From Rhodobacterales bacterium 32-67-9 (lineage in GTDB: Bacteria; Pseudomonadota; Alphaproteobacteria; Rhodobacterales; Rhodobacteraceae), in NCBI GenBank assembly GCA_002280515.1, contig NCEA01000013.1, positions 14,789-69,168 on the forward strand: a DNA stretch of 54,380 bases, written 5' to 3'. The position numbers and the translations under genes are program-made. Numbering within the stretch: the first letter of the stretch is position 1; each line of letters starts with the position of its first letter. Positions 18,134 through 27,634 of this stretch are shown piece by piece. The notes beneath the pieces were generated by a model, which ran no database searches, was not told where the DNA came from, and was given only the letters and a program-made list of their open reading frames with translations.

Positions 18134-19066
18134 ATGAGCGATCTGAGCGCCATCGACCACGGGCAGGAGGCGGGCTTCGGCGATTACGTCCAGCTCCTCA
18201 AGCCGCGTGTCATGTCGCTCGTGGTCTTTACCGCGATGGTCGGGCTCATCGTCGCACCGGTTCCGGTCCATCCCTTCGTCGCCTTCACCGCGATCCTCTT
18301 CATCGCCCTCGGTGGCGGGGCGTCGGGCGCGCTGAACATGTGGTACGATGCCGATATCGACCGGGTGATGCGGCGGACCGCGTCGCGGCCGATCCCGGCG
18401 GGCCGGATCAGCGAAGGGGAGGCCCTTGGCCTCGGTCTGGCGCTCTCGGTTCTCTCCTGTCTGATGCTGGGACTGGCGTCCAACTGGTTCGCCGGGGCGT
18501 TCCTCGGCTTCACCATCTTCTTCTATGTCGTCGTTTACACGATGTGGCTGAAGCGTTCGACGCCTCAGAACATCGTCATCGGCGGCGCTGCCGGGGCCTT
18601 CCCGCCGATGATCGGCTGGGCGGTGGCGACCGGCGGCGTCGCGCCCGAATCGCTTCTCATGTTCGCGCTCATCTTCATGTGGACGCCGCCGCATTTCTGG
18701 GCGCTCGCGCTCTTCATGAAGGACGACTATTCCAAGGCCGGCGTACCGATGCTGACCGTCACCCACGGTCGGGCGGCGACGCGCAAGCATATCCTCGTCT
18801 ACACGATCCTTCTCGCGCCGGTCGCGGTCGCGCTCAGCCTGACCTCGATCGGCGGGCCTGTGACCCTGGTGGCGGCCATCGTGCTCAACGCGCTTTTCAT
18901 CGCCGGCGCCGTCCGCATCGCCCGCCGCGAAGAGACGGCTGCGGAGGCCGATCATTACAAGGCCGAGAAGGCGTTCTTCCGCTTCTCGCTCGCCTACCTT
19001 TTCCTGCATTTCGGCGCGCTTCTGGTCGAGACGAGCTTGGCGCCATTCGGGTTGGGAGGCTGGTAA
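18134..19066 (+). CDS. ctaB: Protoheme IX farnesyltransferase
   Basis: A 310-aa polytopic UbiA-family prenyltransferase that converts heme B to heme O for the aa3 oxidase. The Mg-diphosphate motif [12 protein letters not shown], followed by TASRPIPAG, lies near residues 70-93, and a second acidic site ([11 protein letters not shown]) lies in the second half. It ends in TAATG, overlapping the start of the next small gene by one base. GGGAGGGAAA upstream of 18134 is a strong ribosome site. Confidence 0.95.
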   Translation: MSDLSAIDHGQEAGFGDYVQLLKPRVMSLVVFTAMVGLIVAPVPVHPFVAFTAILFIALGGGASGALNMWYDADIDRVMRRTASRPIPAGRISEGEALGLGLALSVLSCLMLGLASNWFAGAFLGFTIFFYVVVYTMWLKRSTPQNIVIGGAAGAFPPMIGWAVATGGVAPESLLMFALIFMWTPPHFWALALFMKDDYSKAGVPMLTVTHGRAATRKHILVYTILLAPVAVALSLTSIGGPVTLVAAIVLNALFIAGAVRIARREETAAEADHYKAEKAFFRFSLAYLFLHFGALLVETSLAPFGLGGW

Positions 19067-19230
19067 TGGCCATTCACCGCGATCACGAGCTTCACGGTCG
19101 CCGCTTCGGTCGCAACCTCGGCCTCGGGCTCGTCCTGGGCGCCTTCGTCGCGTTGATCTTCGGGCTGACGGTCGTCAAGATCTCGCACCTGAAGGAAGGC
19201 AAGCTTCCGCAGGCGGAGGCGACGCAATGA
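19066..19230 (+). CDS. Small one-TM protein, CoxF-like
   Basis: A 54-aa protein with a basic N-terminus ([14 protein letters not shown]), one membrane helix (about residues 18-38) and a short charged tail. Its position between ctaB and ctaG matches the small CoxF/CtaF-type proteins of alphaproteobacterial aa3 operons. It is coupled on both sides: one-base overlap with ctaB (TAATG) and four-base overlap with ctaG (ATGA, 19227-19230). Conserved location and coupling point to a role in oxidase assembly or stability, but no motif fixes a function. Confidence 0.75.
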   Translation: MAIHRDHELHGRRFGRNLGLGLVLGAFVALIFGLTVVKISHLKEGKLPQAEATQ

Positions 19231-19805
19231 AGCGCCTGGACGGCAACAACCGCATCGCCGCAATGCTTGTCGGCATCGTCGTGACCATGGGCGCGCTCGC
19301 CTGGGCGGCGGTGCCGTTCTATTCCTGGTTCTGCCGGGTGACAGGCTATGGCGGCACGCCGAGCGTTCGCACCGAAGCCGCGACGGAAATCCTTGATGAA
19401 CTGGTCACGATCCGGTTCGACGCGAATACCGAACCCGGCATGCCGTGGGAATTCCACCCCGTGCAGCGCGAGATGACGCTGAAGATCGGCGAGACCGGGA
19501 TGGCCTTCTACGAGGCCTACAATCCGACGGATCATGTCGTCGCTGGGACGGCGAGCTACAATGTCGCCCCCGACCTCGCCGGCTACTACTTCACCAAGAT
19601 CCAGTGCTTCTGCTTCACCGAACAGGTTCTTCAACCCGGTGAGCGGGTCGAGATGCCGGTCGTCTTCTATGTCGATCCGGAACTGGTGAAGGATCGCGAT
19701 GCCGGGCGTATCCGCAATATCACGCTCTCCTACACATTCTACGAGACCGAACTGCCGAAAGAGCAGGCGAGCCTTTCGCCGGCAAAGACGGCCGACTATA
19801 ACTGA
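19227..19805 (+). CDS. ctaG: Cytochrome c oxidase assembly protein CtaG/Cox11
   Basis: A 192-aa Cox11 family copper chaperone that delivers copper to the CuB site of subunit I. One N-terminal membrane anchor (about residues 9-28, with [15 protein letters not shown] just after it) precedes the periplasmic domain, which contains the copper-binding CFCF motif in [12 protein letters not shown] near residue 131. Length is normal. The ATGA overlap with the preceding gene implies coupled translation. Confidence 0.95.
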   Translation: MKRLDGNNRIAAMLVGIVVTMGALAWAAVPFYSWFCRVTGYGGTPSVRTEAATEILDELVTIRFDANTEPGMPWEFHPVQREMTLKIGETGMAFYEAYNPTDHVVAGTASYNVAPDLAGYYFTKIQCFCFTEQVLQPGERVEMPVVFYVDPELVKDRDAGRIRNITLSYTFYETELPKEQASLSPAKTADYN

Positions 19806-19826
19806 GGCCAAATCAGGGAAACCGAC

Positions 19827-20630
19827 ATGGCGCACGCAAAGAACCACGACTACCACATCCTCCCGCCCTCGCTCTGGCCGTTCCTGGGTGCGCTCGGCGG
19901 CTTCACGATGCTCTTCGGCGCCGTCCTGTGGATGAAGTCGATCACGCCCTTCATCTTCCTGATCGGCCTCGCGCTGGTGCTGTACGTCATGTACGGCTGG
20001 TGGTCGGACGTGGTGCACGAGGGCAATACCGGAGATCATACCCCGGTGGTGCGGATCGGCCTGCGCTACGGCTTCATCCTCTTCATCATGTCCGAGGTGA
20101 TGTTCTTCTCGGCCTGGTTCTGGACCTTCTTCAAGCACGCGCTTTACCCGATGGGACCCGATAGCCCGGCCGTCGACGGCGTCTGGCCGCCGGCGGGGAT
20201 CGAGACCTTCGATCCCTGGCACCTGCCGCTGATCAACACACTGATCCTTCTCTGCTCGGGCGCCGCCGCGACCTGGGCGCACCATGCCATCGCGCATGAG
20301 AACAACCGCAAGGACATGATCAACGGCCTCGCGCTGGCGGTTTTCCTCGGCGTCTGCTTCACAGTGCTGCAGGCCATTGAATACAGCGATGCCGGCTTCG
20401 GTTTCGCCGGCAACATCTACGGTGCGTCGTTCTTCATGGCGACCGGGTTCCACGGCGCCCATGTGATCATCGGGACGATCTTCCTTCTGGTCTGCATGAT
20501 CCGGGCGATGAAGGGCGACTTCACGCCCGAACAGCACGTCGGCTTCGAGGCGGCGGCCTGGTACTGGCACTTCGTCGACGTGGTCTGGCTCTTCCTCTTC
20601 GCCGCGATCTATATCTGGGGCAGTGCCTGA
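19827..20630 (+). CDS. coxC: Cytochrome c oxidase subunit III
   Basis: A 267-aa integral membrane subunit III with the expected seven helices. Family residues visible are [15 protein letters not shown] (near 90-104), THH-like [11 protein letters not shown], and the C-terminal [14 protein letters not shown]. Subunit III stabilises the catalytic core and supports proton uptake. AGGGAAA precedes the start. A hairpin with a T-rich tail follows the gene (20654-20686), so SURF1 may be expressed at a lower level. Confidence 0.96.
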   Translation: MAHAKNHDYHILPPSLWPFLGALGGFTMLFGAVLWMKSITPFIFLIGLALVLYVMYGWWSDVVHEGNTGDHTPVVRIGLRYGFILFIMSEVMFFSAWFWTFFKHALYPMGPDSPAVDGVWPPAGIETFDPWHLPLINTLILLCSGAAATWAHHAIAHENNRKDMINGLALAVFLGVCFTVLQAIEYSDAGFGFAGNIYGASFFMATGFHGAHVIIGTIFLLVCMIRAMKGDFTPEQHVGFEAAAWYWHFVDVVWLFLFAAIYIWGSA

Positions 20631-20653
20631 GGCCGAACCCGGAGCGAACCTGG

Positions 20654-20686
20654 AAGCGCGGGGGGAGACCTCCGCGCTTTCTCTTT
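20654..20686 (+). terminator. Hairpin with T-rich tail after coxC
   Basis: AAGCGCGG (20654-20661) pairs with CCGCGCTT (20672-20679), and the tract TTTCTCTTT follows (20678-20686). The layout fits a partial intrinsic terminator between coxC and the SURF1 gene, which are only 67 bp apart. Confidence 0.6.
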
Positions 20687-20697
20687 GAGGTCATTCG

Positions 20698-21372
20698 ATG
20701 CGCCGATACTTGTCCGCCCTGATCCTCGGTGCCGGAGGCATCGCGATTCTGGTCTCTCTCGGGGTCTGGCAGGTGCGGCGGCTGGCCTGGAAGGAAGGTA
20801 TCATCGCCGCGATCGAGGCGAAGATCGGCGACGTGCCGGTCACGTTCGAAAGCCTTGGCAAGCCCGATCCGGTTCGCGATCAGTATCTGCCGGTGACAGT
20901 GACGGGACGGATCGGGCAGGATTATCTGCGTGTGCTGTCGGGCCGGCAATTTATCGGCAGCGGCTTTCGGATCATTTCCCCACTGGATACCGGCACTGGC
21001 ATCGTGCTGATCGACCGGGGCTTCGTCGCCGAGGACGAGGGGCCGCCCCCCTTGCACGACGAGGTGGTGACGGTGACCGGGAACCTGCTCTGGCCCCAGG
21101 ATGCCGACAGCTACACGCCGCCCCCCGATCTTGGGAAGAACATCTGGTTCGCGCGTGACGTTCCGGCGATGGCGGCGGCTTTGGGCACCGATCCGGTGCT
21201 GATCGTGGTGCGCGACGGGCCGAATGACACCCCGATCACCCCGGTGCCCGTCGATACCGCGTCGATTCCGAACGACCACCGCAACTACGCGATCACCTGG
21301 TTTTCGCTCGCTGCCGTCTGGGCGGGGATGACAGGGTTTCTTCTCTGGCGTATCAGGCAGCGGACGAACTGA
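20698..21372 (+). CDS. SURF1 family oxidase assembly protein
   Basis: A 224-aa SURF1 protein, which helps insert heme a into subunit I. An N-terminal helix with GVWQVRRLAWKEG (near residues 22-34) and a C-terminal helix (YAITWFSLAAVWAGMTGFLLW) flank a periplasmic domain with GRQFIGSGFRIISPL and VLIDRGFV, all typical of the family. GAGG lies upstream of the ATG. thrC follows 8 bp later, so the two may share a transcript. Confidence 0.92.
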   Translation: MRRYLSALILGAGGIAILVSLGVWQVRRLAWKEGIIAAIEAKIGDVPVTFESLGKPDPVRDQYLPVTVTGRIGQDYLRVLSGRQFIGSGFRIISPLDTGTGIVLIDRGFVAEDEGPPPLHDEVVTVTGNLLWPQDADSYTPPPDLGKNIWFARDVPAMAAALGTDPVLIVVRDGPNDTPITPVPVDTASIPNDHRNYAITWFSLAAVWAGMTGFLLWRIRQRTN

Positions 21373-21380
21373 GGAAGCAC

Positions 21381-22772
21381 ATGCGTTATGTATCCACCCG
21401 GGGGCGGGCCCCGACCTTGAGCTTCGGCGAGACGATGCTGACCGGCCTTGCCCGTGACGGCGGGCTTTATGTTCCCGAAACCGTGCCGGTGATGGCGCCC
21501 GACGAGATCGCGGCACTCGCCGGCCTGCCTTACGAGGAGGCAGCCTTCCGGGTGATGCGCCCCTTCGTCGGCGATGCCTTCACCGATGCCGAGTTCCGAA
21601 AAGCCATCGACGCGGCATATACCGGCTTCGGCCACACCGCCCGCGCGCCGCTGGTGCAGCTTCAGCCGAACCATTTCCTGCTGGAGCTTTTCCACGGCCC
21701 GACGCTCGCCTTCAAGGACTTCGCGATGCAGCTCATCGGCCAGCTTTTCCAGATCGCGCTGGCGCGTGACGGAAAGCGGGTAACGATCGTCGGCGCCACC
21801 TCCGGCGACACCGGATCGGCGGCGATCGAGGCTTTCCGCGGCCTTGCCAATGTCGATGTCTTCATCCTCTTTCCTCATGGCCGCGTCTCCGACGTCCAGC
21901 GCCGGCAGATGACGACGCCGACCGAGGGCAATGTCCACGCGCTGGCGCTCGACGGCGATTTCGACGATTGCCAGGCCCGGCTGAAGGACATGTTCAACCA
22001 TTTCGAATTCCGCGACGCGGTGGGCCTTGCCGGGGTCAACTCGATCAACTGGGCGCGGGTTCTGGCGCAGGTGGTCTATTACTTCACCTCGGCCGCATCG
22101 CTTGGCGCGCCAGCGCGGGAGGTGAGCTTCACCGTGCCGACCGGCAATTTCGGCGACATTTTCGCCGGCACCATCGCGAAACGCATGGGCCTGCCGGTCG
22201 ACAGGCTGGTGATCGCGACGAACCAGAACGACATCCTGCACCGTTGCCTGACCACCGGGCGCTACGAAATGGACGGCGTCAAGCCGTCGATCTCGCCGTC
22301 GATGGACATCCAGGTCTCGTCCAACTTCGAACGCGCGCTCTTCGATGCCTATGGCCGCGACGGCAAGGCAGTGGCGCAGCTGATGGACGAGATGAAGACG
22401 GAAGGCGGGTTCAGCGTCAGCCAGGGCGCGCTCGGGACGCTGCGCGATCTCTACGCATCGGGCCGGGTTTCGGAGGAGGCGACGCTCGCGACCATCGCGC
22501 GGCTGCGCAAGACGACGGGGGAGCTTCTCTGCCCGCATTCGGCGGTCGCCGTCGCGGTGGCGGAGGCGCAGCGCGATCCGGCTGTGCCGATGATCACGCT
22601 CGCCACCGCGCATCCGGCGAAATTCCCCGACGCGGTCGAGACGGCGAGCGGTCACAGGCCGCCCTTGCCCGATCGCATGGCCGATCTTTTCTCGCGCCCC
22701 GAACGTGTTACACGTGTTCCGAACGACCTCGCGGCGCTTGAGGCGCTGGTTCATGAAAGGCGCAGCCGTTGA
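21381..22772 (+). CDS. thrC: Threonine synthase
   Basis: A 463-aa PLP enzyme converting O-phosphohomoserine to threonine. The PLP lysine is in LAFKDFAMQ (near residue 113); the phosphate-binding GATSGDTGSAA (about 138-148) and SINWARV support the longer, proteobacterial-type threonine synthase. GAGGAAG precedes the ATG. The stop codon overlaps the start of the M16 protease gene (TTGA, 22769-22772). Confidence 0.95.
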   Translation: MRYVSTRGRAPTLSFGETMLTGLARDGGLYVPETVPVMAPDEIAALAGLPYEEAAFRVMRPFVGDAFTDAEFRKAIDAAYTGFGHTARAPLVQLQPNHFLLELFHGPTLAFKDFAMQLIGQLFQIALARDGKRVTIVGATSGDTGSAAIEAFRGLANVDVFILFPHGRVSDVQRRQMTTPTEGNVHALALDGDFDDCQARLKDMFNHFEFRDAVGLAGVNSINWARVLAQVVYYFTSAASLGAPAREVSFTVPTGNFGDIFAGTIAKRMGLPVDRLVIATNQNDILHRCLTTGRYEMDGVKPSISPSMDIQVSSNFERALFDAYGRDGKAVAQLMDEMKTEGGFSVSQGALGTLRDLYASGRVSEEATLATIARLRKTTGELLCPHSAVAVAVAEAQRDPAVPMITLATAHPAKFPDAVETASGHRPPLPDRMADLFSRPERVTRVPNDLAALEALVHERRSR

Positions 22773-24031
22773 CCACGCAACTGACCACGCTTCCGAACGG
22801 GCTCAGGATCGTGACCGAGCGGATGCCGGGCCTTGCCTCGGCCTCCATCGGCGTCTGGCTGACCGCCGGCGGCCGGCATGAGCGGCCCGAGCAGAACGGC
22901 ATTGCGCATTTCCTCGAACACATGGCGTTCAAGGGTACGGCGCGGCGCTCGGCGCTTCAGATCGCCGAGGAGATCGAGGATGTCGGCGGCTACATCAACG
23001 CCTATACTTCGCGCGAGATGACGGCCTATTACGCAAGGGTGCTGGAGGCCGACGTGCCGCTCGCGCTCGACGTGATCGCCGACATCGTCCTCAATCCAGC
23101 CTTCGACCCGAAGGAGATCGAGACCGAGCGTCACGTGATCCTTCAGGAGATCGGCCAGGCGCTCGACACGCCCGACGACATCATCTTCGACTGGTTGCAG
23201 GAAGCGGCCTTTCCCGACCAGGCGCTCGGCCGCACGATCCTCGGACCGGCCGAGCGGGTCTCGACCTTCGGGCGGCAGGACCTGACCAAATTCGTCGGCG
23301 AGCACTACGGGCCCGACCAGATGATCCTGTCCGCCGCCGGCGCGGTCGATCACGACGCCATCGTCCGCGCGGCAGAGGCGACCTTCGGCCATCTGAAGCC
23401 GGTCGGACGCGGCCCGCTTCAGCCGGCGCGCTGGTCCGGCGGCGAACGGCGCGAGGTGAAGGACCTTGAACAGGTCCATTTCGCCCTCGGTTTTAAGGGG
23501 CCGGGGGTGCGGGATGCCGATTTCTTCACGGCGCAGGTCTATACGACTGCGCTGGGCGGCGGCATGTCCTCGCGCCTCTTCCAGAAGCTTCGCGAGGAGC
23601 GTGGGCTCTGCTATTCGATCTACGCCCAGTCCGGCAGCTATGATGACACCGGCATGATCACCATCTATGCCGGCACCTCGGCGGACGAGATCGGCGATCT
23701 CTGCGGGCTGACCATCGACGAGATGAAGCGCGCGGCCGCGGACATGACCGAGGCCGAGATCGCGCGGGCGCGGGCACAGATGAAGGCGGGGCTGCTGATG
23801 GGGCTTGAAAGTCCGTCGGGCAGGGCCGAACGCATGGCGCGCCATATCGCGATCTGGGGCCGGGTGCAGTCGGCCGAGGAAACCACCGCCGAAATCGAGG
23901 CGGTCGGCCGCGCGGCAGTCCTCGGCTTTGCCGAACGGCTGGTCGGCGGGGCGACAACTGCGCTCGCGCTTTACGGCCCGGTCGGGGGGGCGCCGGCGCT
24001 GGACACCCTGCGCGACAGGCTCGCCGCCTGA
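22769..24031 (+). CDS. M16 family zinc protease (processing-peptidase type)
   Basis: A 420-aa M16B peptidase related to the mitochondrial processing peptidase beta subunit. The inverted zinc motif HFLEH lies near residues 49-53 with the distal glutamate further on (ETERHVILQEIG), so the enzyme should be active. The start is a TTG overlapping the thrC stop; the following TTQLTTLPNGLRIVTE is the normal N-terminus of the family. The pair thrC-M16 is common in Alphaproteobacteria. The substrate is unknown. A one-base TGATG overlap couples it to the GNAT gene. Confidence 0.92.
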   Translation: MTTQLTTLPNGLRIVTERMPGLASASIGVWLTAGGRHERPEQNGIAHFLEHMAFKGTARRSALQIAEEIEDVGGYINAYTSREMTAYYARVLEADVPLALDVIADIVLNPAFDPKEIETERHVILQEIGQALDTPDDIIFDWLQEAAFPDQALGRTILGPAERVSTFGRQDLTKFVGEHYGPDQMILSAAGAVDHDAIVRAAEATFGHLKPVGRGPLQPARWSGGERREVKDLEQVHFALGFKGPGVRDADFFTAQVYTTALGGGMSSRLFQKLREERGLCYSIYAQSGSYDDTGMITIYAGTSADEIGDLCGLTIDEMKRAAADMTEAEIARARAQMKAGLLMGLESPSGRAERMARHIAIWGRVQSAEETTAEIEAVGRAAVLGFAERLVGGATTALALYGPVGGAPALDTLRDRLAA

Positions 24032-24615
24032 TGCTCATCGGCCGGCGCAAGGTCCGGATCGAGACGGAGCGGATGACGCTGCGTCTGCCGCAGCATTCCG
24101 ATTTTCGGGCCTGGTCGTCGCTCCGCGCCGAAAGCCGCGCCTTTCTGGAGCCGTGGGAGCCGGTCTGGTCGGCCGACCACCTGAGCCGCAAGGCCTTCAC
24201 CAACCGGGTCTACTGGGCGGCGCGGGCCCATTCCGGGGGCACGGCTCTGCCGCTCTTTCTGATCCGGCGGTCGGATGACAGCCTGCTCGGCGCGGTCACG
24301 GTCGACAATATCCGCCGCGGGCCGGCGCAAGCGGCGACGATCGGCTACTGGATCGGCGCGCCCTTCGCCCGGCAGGGCTACATGGCGGAGGCATTGCGCG
24401 CCGTCATCCACCATTGCTTCACCACGCTTGACCTTTCCCGGATCGAAAGCGCCTGCCTGCCGGAAAACGCCGCCTCGCGCGGGGTTCTTGAAAAGAGCGG
24501 CTACAAGTACGAAGGCGTGGCGCAGAGCTATCTCCAGATCAACGGCCGCTGGCGCAACCACGTGCTTTACGCCAACCTGAGGAGCGACCGGCGCGGGCGG
24601 ACCGGGGCCGGATGA
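24031..24615 (+). CDS. GNAT N-acetyltransferase, RimJ-like
   Basis: A 194-aa GNAT with RimJ/RimL features: an N-terminal strand ETERMTLRLPQ, the acetyl-CoA pyrophosphate loop region APFARQGYMAEAL (about residues 111-123) and the C-terminal CLPENAASRGVLEKSGY. RimJ acetylates the N-terminus of ribosomal protein S5, but this subfamily also acts on small substrates, so the target is unsure. It overlaps the M16 gene by one base, suggesting a thrC-M16-GNAT operon. Confidence 0.88.
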   Translation: MLIGRRKVRIETERMTLRLPQHSDFRAWSSLRAESRAFLEPWEPVWSADHLSRKAFTNRVYWAARAHSGGTALPLFLIRRSDDSLLGAVTVDNIRRGPAQAATIGYWIGAPFARQGYMAEALRAVIHHCFTTLDLSRIESACLPENAASRGVLEKSGYKYEGVAQSYLQINGRWRNHVLYANLRSDRRGRTGAG

Positions 24616-24631
24616 TCACGTAAGCGTGATC
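24614..24631. repeat. GATCACG palindrome at the GNAT stop codon
   Basis: GATCACG (24614-24620), TAAG, CGTGATC (24625-24631) is a perfect 7-bp inverted repeat that includes the GNAT stop codon. No T-run follows. It may be a weak terminator or a protein site. It is not a match to the TTGTGATCACAA operators elsewhere because of its 4-nt centre. Confidence 0.35.
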
Positions 24632-24702
24632 CCGCGCCGGCGCGGATTCCGGTGGGGCAGGCGGCACGGCACGGGTTACGCTTTGGGGCGGAGGTGCCGC
24701 CG

Positions 24703-25515
24703 ATGATGACCCGTGTTCTGACCGTCGCGCTGCTCATAGCATTCGCTGTGCCGCTACAGGCCCAGACCCGTACGCCAAGCCACTGCATCGCGATCGCCGG
24801 GGCGGCGCCCGGGTTGATCTGGCAGGCGGCATGGGGCGATCCGCTGCCAGCCGAAACGGTGCGCCTCTCCTATGTCGGGCATTCGACCTATTTCATCGAG
24901 ACGGCGGGCGGCCTTTCCGTCGCGACCGATTACACCGGCATTCTCGGTGTGGCCGACCTGGTGCCGGATGTCGTCACGATGAACCACGCCCATTCCTCGC
25001 ACTGGACGTCGGAGCCTGACGACCGCATCCCGCATGTCCTGCAAGGCTGGGACTATACCGGGGAACCCGCCGATCATTACCTCGACCTCCGTGAGATGCT
25101 GATCCGCAATGTGCCGACCGATATTCGCGGGTTCGGCGGAACGGTCGAACCGGCCGGCAATTCGATCTTCGTCTTCGAGGTCGCCGGTCTCTGCATCGGC
25201 CATCTTGGCCATCTGCACCACGAACCGACGCCGGAACAATATGCCGCCCTCGGTCGGCTCGACGTGGTCATGGCGCCGGTCGACGGCGGCATGACGCTGG
25301 ACTTGCCGACGATGATCCGGGTGCTGAAGCGGCTGCGGTCGTCCATCGTGTTGCCGATGCACTGGTTCGGCCCCTCCGGCCTCGCCCGGTTCCTGTCCGG
25401 TATGGAGGCGGACTTCGTGATCGACCTGCGCGAGGAGAGCGAGGTCGAAGTCTCGCTGCGGACCTTGCCGGCGCGGCCCACGGTGATCGCGCTTTTGCCC
25501 CGACCGCTCGACTGA
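24703..25515 (+). CDS. Secreted MBL-fold hydrolase-like protein
   Basis: A 270-aa protein with a signal peptide (VLTVALLIAFAVPLQAQ) and a metallo-beta-lactamase-like fold. The metal motif is present as NHAHSSHW: the two histidines of HxH and the later one are there, but the Asp of the usual HxHxDH is a serine. Further candidate ligands are GHLGHLHH and PMHWFGPSG. GGAGGTG upstream of the double ATG at 24703/24706 sets the start, and the longer frame from 24652 is rejected. The nearest family is UlaG-like; substrate and activity are unknown. Confidence 0.75.
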   Translation: MMTRVLTVALLIAFAVPLQAQTRTPSHCIAIAGAAPGLIWQAAWGDPLPAETVRLSYVGHSTYFIETAGGLSVATDYTGILGVADLVPDVVTMNHAHSSHWTSEPDDRIPHVLQGWDYTGEPADHYLDLREMLIRNVPTDIRGFGGTVEPAGNSIFVFEVAGLCIGHLGHLHHEPTPEQYAALGRLDVVMAPVDGGMTLDLPTMIRVLKRLRSSIVLPMHWFGPSGLARFLSGMEADFVIDLREESEVEVSLRTLPARPTVIALLPRPLD

Positions 25516-25539
25516 AGCCTTGCGGCCGGCAGGGTTCCC

Positions 25540-26967
25540 ATGCTTCATCGGGGCATGCTGAACCCTGCCGATACCGCCTTCGCCGAAAACCTCTCCGCTT
25601 GCCTGCCCGACGGCGTGATCGGCCTCGCCGAACCGCGCTACCTTGAGGAGCCGCGCGGCCGGGTGGAAACCCCGTCCGCTTTGCTCGCGCGCCCCCGTTC
25701 GACCGGTGAGGTGGTGCGGATCGTGCGCGCCTGCGCCGAAGCGCGGGTCGGCCTCGTACCCTGGGGCGGCGGCACCGGGCTGGTGCTTGGCCAGATCGTG
25801 CCGGAGGGGCCCACGCCGCTGATCCTGTCGCTGGAGCGGATGGCCGCGCTGCGCGGAGTCTGGCCCGAGGAAGGGCTGATGGTGGTCGAATCCGGCATGA
25901 CCCTGGCCGAGGTGCAGGCGGCGGCCGAGGTGGCGGGGCGGCTCTTCCCGCTGTCGATCGGTTCGGAAGGTACGGCGCGGATCGGCGGCAACCTTGCCAC
26001 CAACGCGGGCGGCACGGCGGTCCTGCGTTACGGCAATGCCCGCGACCTTTGCCTCGGGGTCGAGGCGGTGCTGGCCGACGGGTCGGTATTCAACGGGCTG
26101 AAGCGGCTCAGGAAGGACAATACCGGCTACGACCTGAAGGACCTCCTGATCGGCTCGGAAGGCACGCTTGGCGTGATTACCGCCGCGACCCTGAGGCTGT
26201 TCCCGCAACCGGCAAGCGTGGCAACGGCGATGCTGGCAGTCGCCAGCCCCGAGGCGGCGCTGCGGCTCCTGTCCCTGGCGCAGGAGCAGACCGGCGGCGC
26301 GGTCACGAGCTTCGAGCTGATGCACCGGCAGGGGATGCTCTTTCTCGACGAGGTGATGCCAGAACGGCGCCAGCCCTTCGCCGAGGCCCCGGAATGGTCG
26401 GTGCTGGCCGAGATTGGCCTGCCGCCCGGCCTCGACCCCGAAACGGTTCTGGCCGAGATCTACGAGGCGGGCGAAGCCGAGGCGCTCATCGCTGACGCGG
26501 TGGTGGCCTCGGGCGAGGGCCAGCGCCAGGCGCTCTGGGATCTGCGCGAGAACCTGCCGGAGGCGAACCGGCGCATTGGCGCGATCGTTTCGCACGACAT
26601 CTCGCTGCCCCTGGGCGAGATCGCGCGGTTCCTCGACCGCGCCGGGCCGGCGATTGCCGCGCTCGGGCCGTTCCGGATCAACTGCTTCGGCCATCTCGGC
26701 GACGGCAACCTGCATTACAACGTCTTTCCGCCCAAGGGCGGGCGGGCCGCCGACCATGCCGGTAAGGCCGGCGCAATCAAGCGGACGGTGCACGATCTGG
26801 TGCATGAATTCGGCGGGTCGGTCAGCGCCGAACACGGGATCGGCAGGGCCAAGGTCGACGACCTTGAGCGCTATGGCGATCCGGGCAAGCTGGCCGCGAT
26901 GCGGGCGGTGAAGGCGGCGCTCGACCCCTTGGGCATTCTCAATCCCGGCGCGGTTCTCCGCGCTTGA
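25540..26967 (+). CDS. FAD-linked oxidase (D-2-hydroxyacid dehydrogenase type)
   Basis: A 475-aa GlcD/D-lactate dehydrogenase-like flavoprotein. The FAD-binding-4 domain shows PWGGGTGLVLGQ (near residue 74-85) and GSEGTARIGGNLATNAGG; the C-terminal FAD-oxidase domain carries CFGHLGDGNLHYN and SAEHGIG. These fit D-lactate or D-2-hydroxyglutarate dehydrogenases; the exact substrate cannot be read. AGGG lies five bases before the ATG at 25540; an ATG at 25555 is less well spaced. A strong hairpin follows. Confidence 0.88.
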   Translation: MLHRGMLNPADTAFAENLSACLPDGVIGLAEPRYLEEPRGRVETPSALLARPRSTGEVVRIVRACAEARVGLVPWGGGTGLVLGQIVPEGPTPLILSLERMAALRGVWPEEGLMVVESGMTLAEVQAAAEVAGRLFPLSIGSEGTARIGGNLATNAGGTAVLRYGNARDLCLGVEAVLADGSVFNGLKRLRKDNTGYDLKDLLIGSEGTLGVITAATLRLFPQPASVATAMLAVASPEAALRLLSLAQEQTGGAVTSFELMHRQGMLFLDEVMPERRQPFAEAPEWSVLAEIGLPPGLDPETVLAEIYEAGEAEALIADAVVASGEGQRQALWDLRENLPEANRRIGAIVSHDISLPLGEIARFLDRAGPAIAALGPFRINCFGHLGDGNLHYNVFPPKGGRAADHAGKAGAIKRTVHDLVHEFGGSVSAEHGIGRAKVDDLERYGDPGKLAAMRAVKAALDPLGILNPGAVLRA

Positions 26968-26975
26968 ACGGGAGA

Positions 26976-27001
26976 CCCCGCCGGTGGAGCGACCGGCGGG
27001 G
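26976..27001 (+). terminator. 10-bp hairpin after the FAD oxidase gene
   Basis: CCCCGCCGGT (26976-26985), loop GGAGCG, ACCGGCGGGG (26992-27001): a perfect 10-bp stem 8 bp after the stop codon, in the gap between convergent genes (the FAD oxidase and apt). No T-run is present, but GC-rich stems of this kind commonly close operons in such genomes. Confidence 0.6.
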
Positions 27002-27100
27002 CTGGAGCAATGAACCGTCATGTGGTGCAAGCAAGGTCCGGTCGAACCGGACAGCTATTGATCTAGCGGCGAATCTTTACCGCTTCGTTAAGCCCGCGCC

Positions 27101-27634
27101 TCACGCGCCCTCGAATTCGCAAAGAACGTGAACATTCATGCCGAGCGATTCCAGCAGCTTGCGCCCGCCAAGCTCCGGCAGGTCGATGACAAAGGCGCAG
27201 CCGACGACCTCGGCGCCAAGACGTTCGCAGAGCCGGATGCCCGCCTCGCAGGTGCCCCCGGTCGCCAGGAGGTCGTCGACGATCAGCACCTTCTCTGCCG
27301 GTTGAAGCGCATCTTCGTGGATCTCCATGATCGCCTCACCGTATTCGAGCTTGTAGCCCTGCGAAATCGTCTGGCCGGGCAGCTTGCCCTTCTTCCGGAT
27401 CGGGACGAACCCCTTGGTCAACTGATGCGCGATCGCCCCACCAAGGATGAACCCGCGCGCCTCGAGCCCGACGACCTTGTCGATCCGCTCGCCGGCATAG
27501 GGATGCAGGAGCTGGTCGATCGCCATCCGGAACCCGCGCGCATCGGCGAAAAGCGTGGTCACGTCGCGAAAGAGTATTCCCTCGTGCGGGAAGTCGGCGA
27601 TGGTGCGGATATAGTCCTTGACGGTCTTCTTCAT
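27101..27634 (-). CDS. apt: Adenine phosphoribosyltransferase
   Basis: A 177-aa type I phosphoribosyltransferase that salvages adenine to AMP with PRPP. The PRPP motif [13 protein letters not shown] is near residues 116-128; the N-terminal [15 protein letters not shown] is typical of Apt. GGGAGCC precedes the start. It is a single-gene unit, convergent with the FAD oxidase. The 262 bp between its start and the tRNA holds no gene that I can recognise. Confidence 0.95.
   Translation of the reverse strand: MKKTVKDYIRTIADFPHEGILFRDVTTLFADARGFRMAIDQLLHPYAGERIDKVVGLEARGFILGGAIAHQLTKGFVPIRKKGKLPGQTISQGYKLEYGEAIMEIHEDALQPAEKVLIVDDLLATGGTCEAGIRLCERLGAEVVGCAFVIDLPELGGRKLLESLGMNVHVLCEFEGA

Noticed and set aside
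24754-27030. Minus-strand open frame of about 758 codons
   Set aside because: It spans two unrelated plus-strand genes (MBL fold and FAD oxidase) with good motifs and ribosome sites, so it is a shadow.
27077-27091. TTAC-N7-TTAA, one mismatch from a CtrA box, with a GANTC site nearby
   Set aside because: It lies between convergent genes (FAD oxidase and apt), where there is no promoter to control, and one-mismatch CtrA boxes are common.
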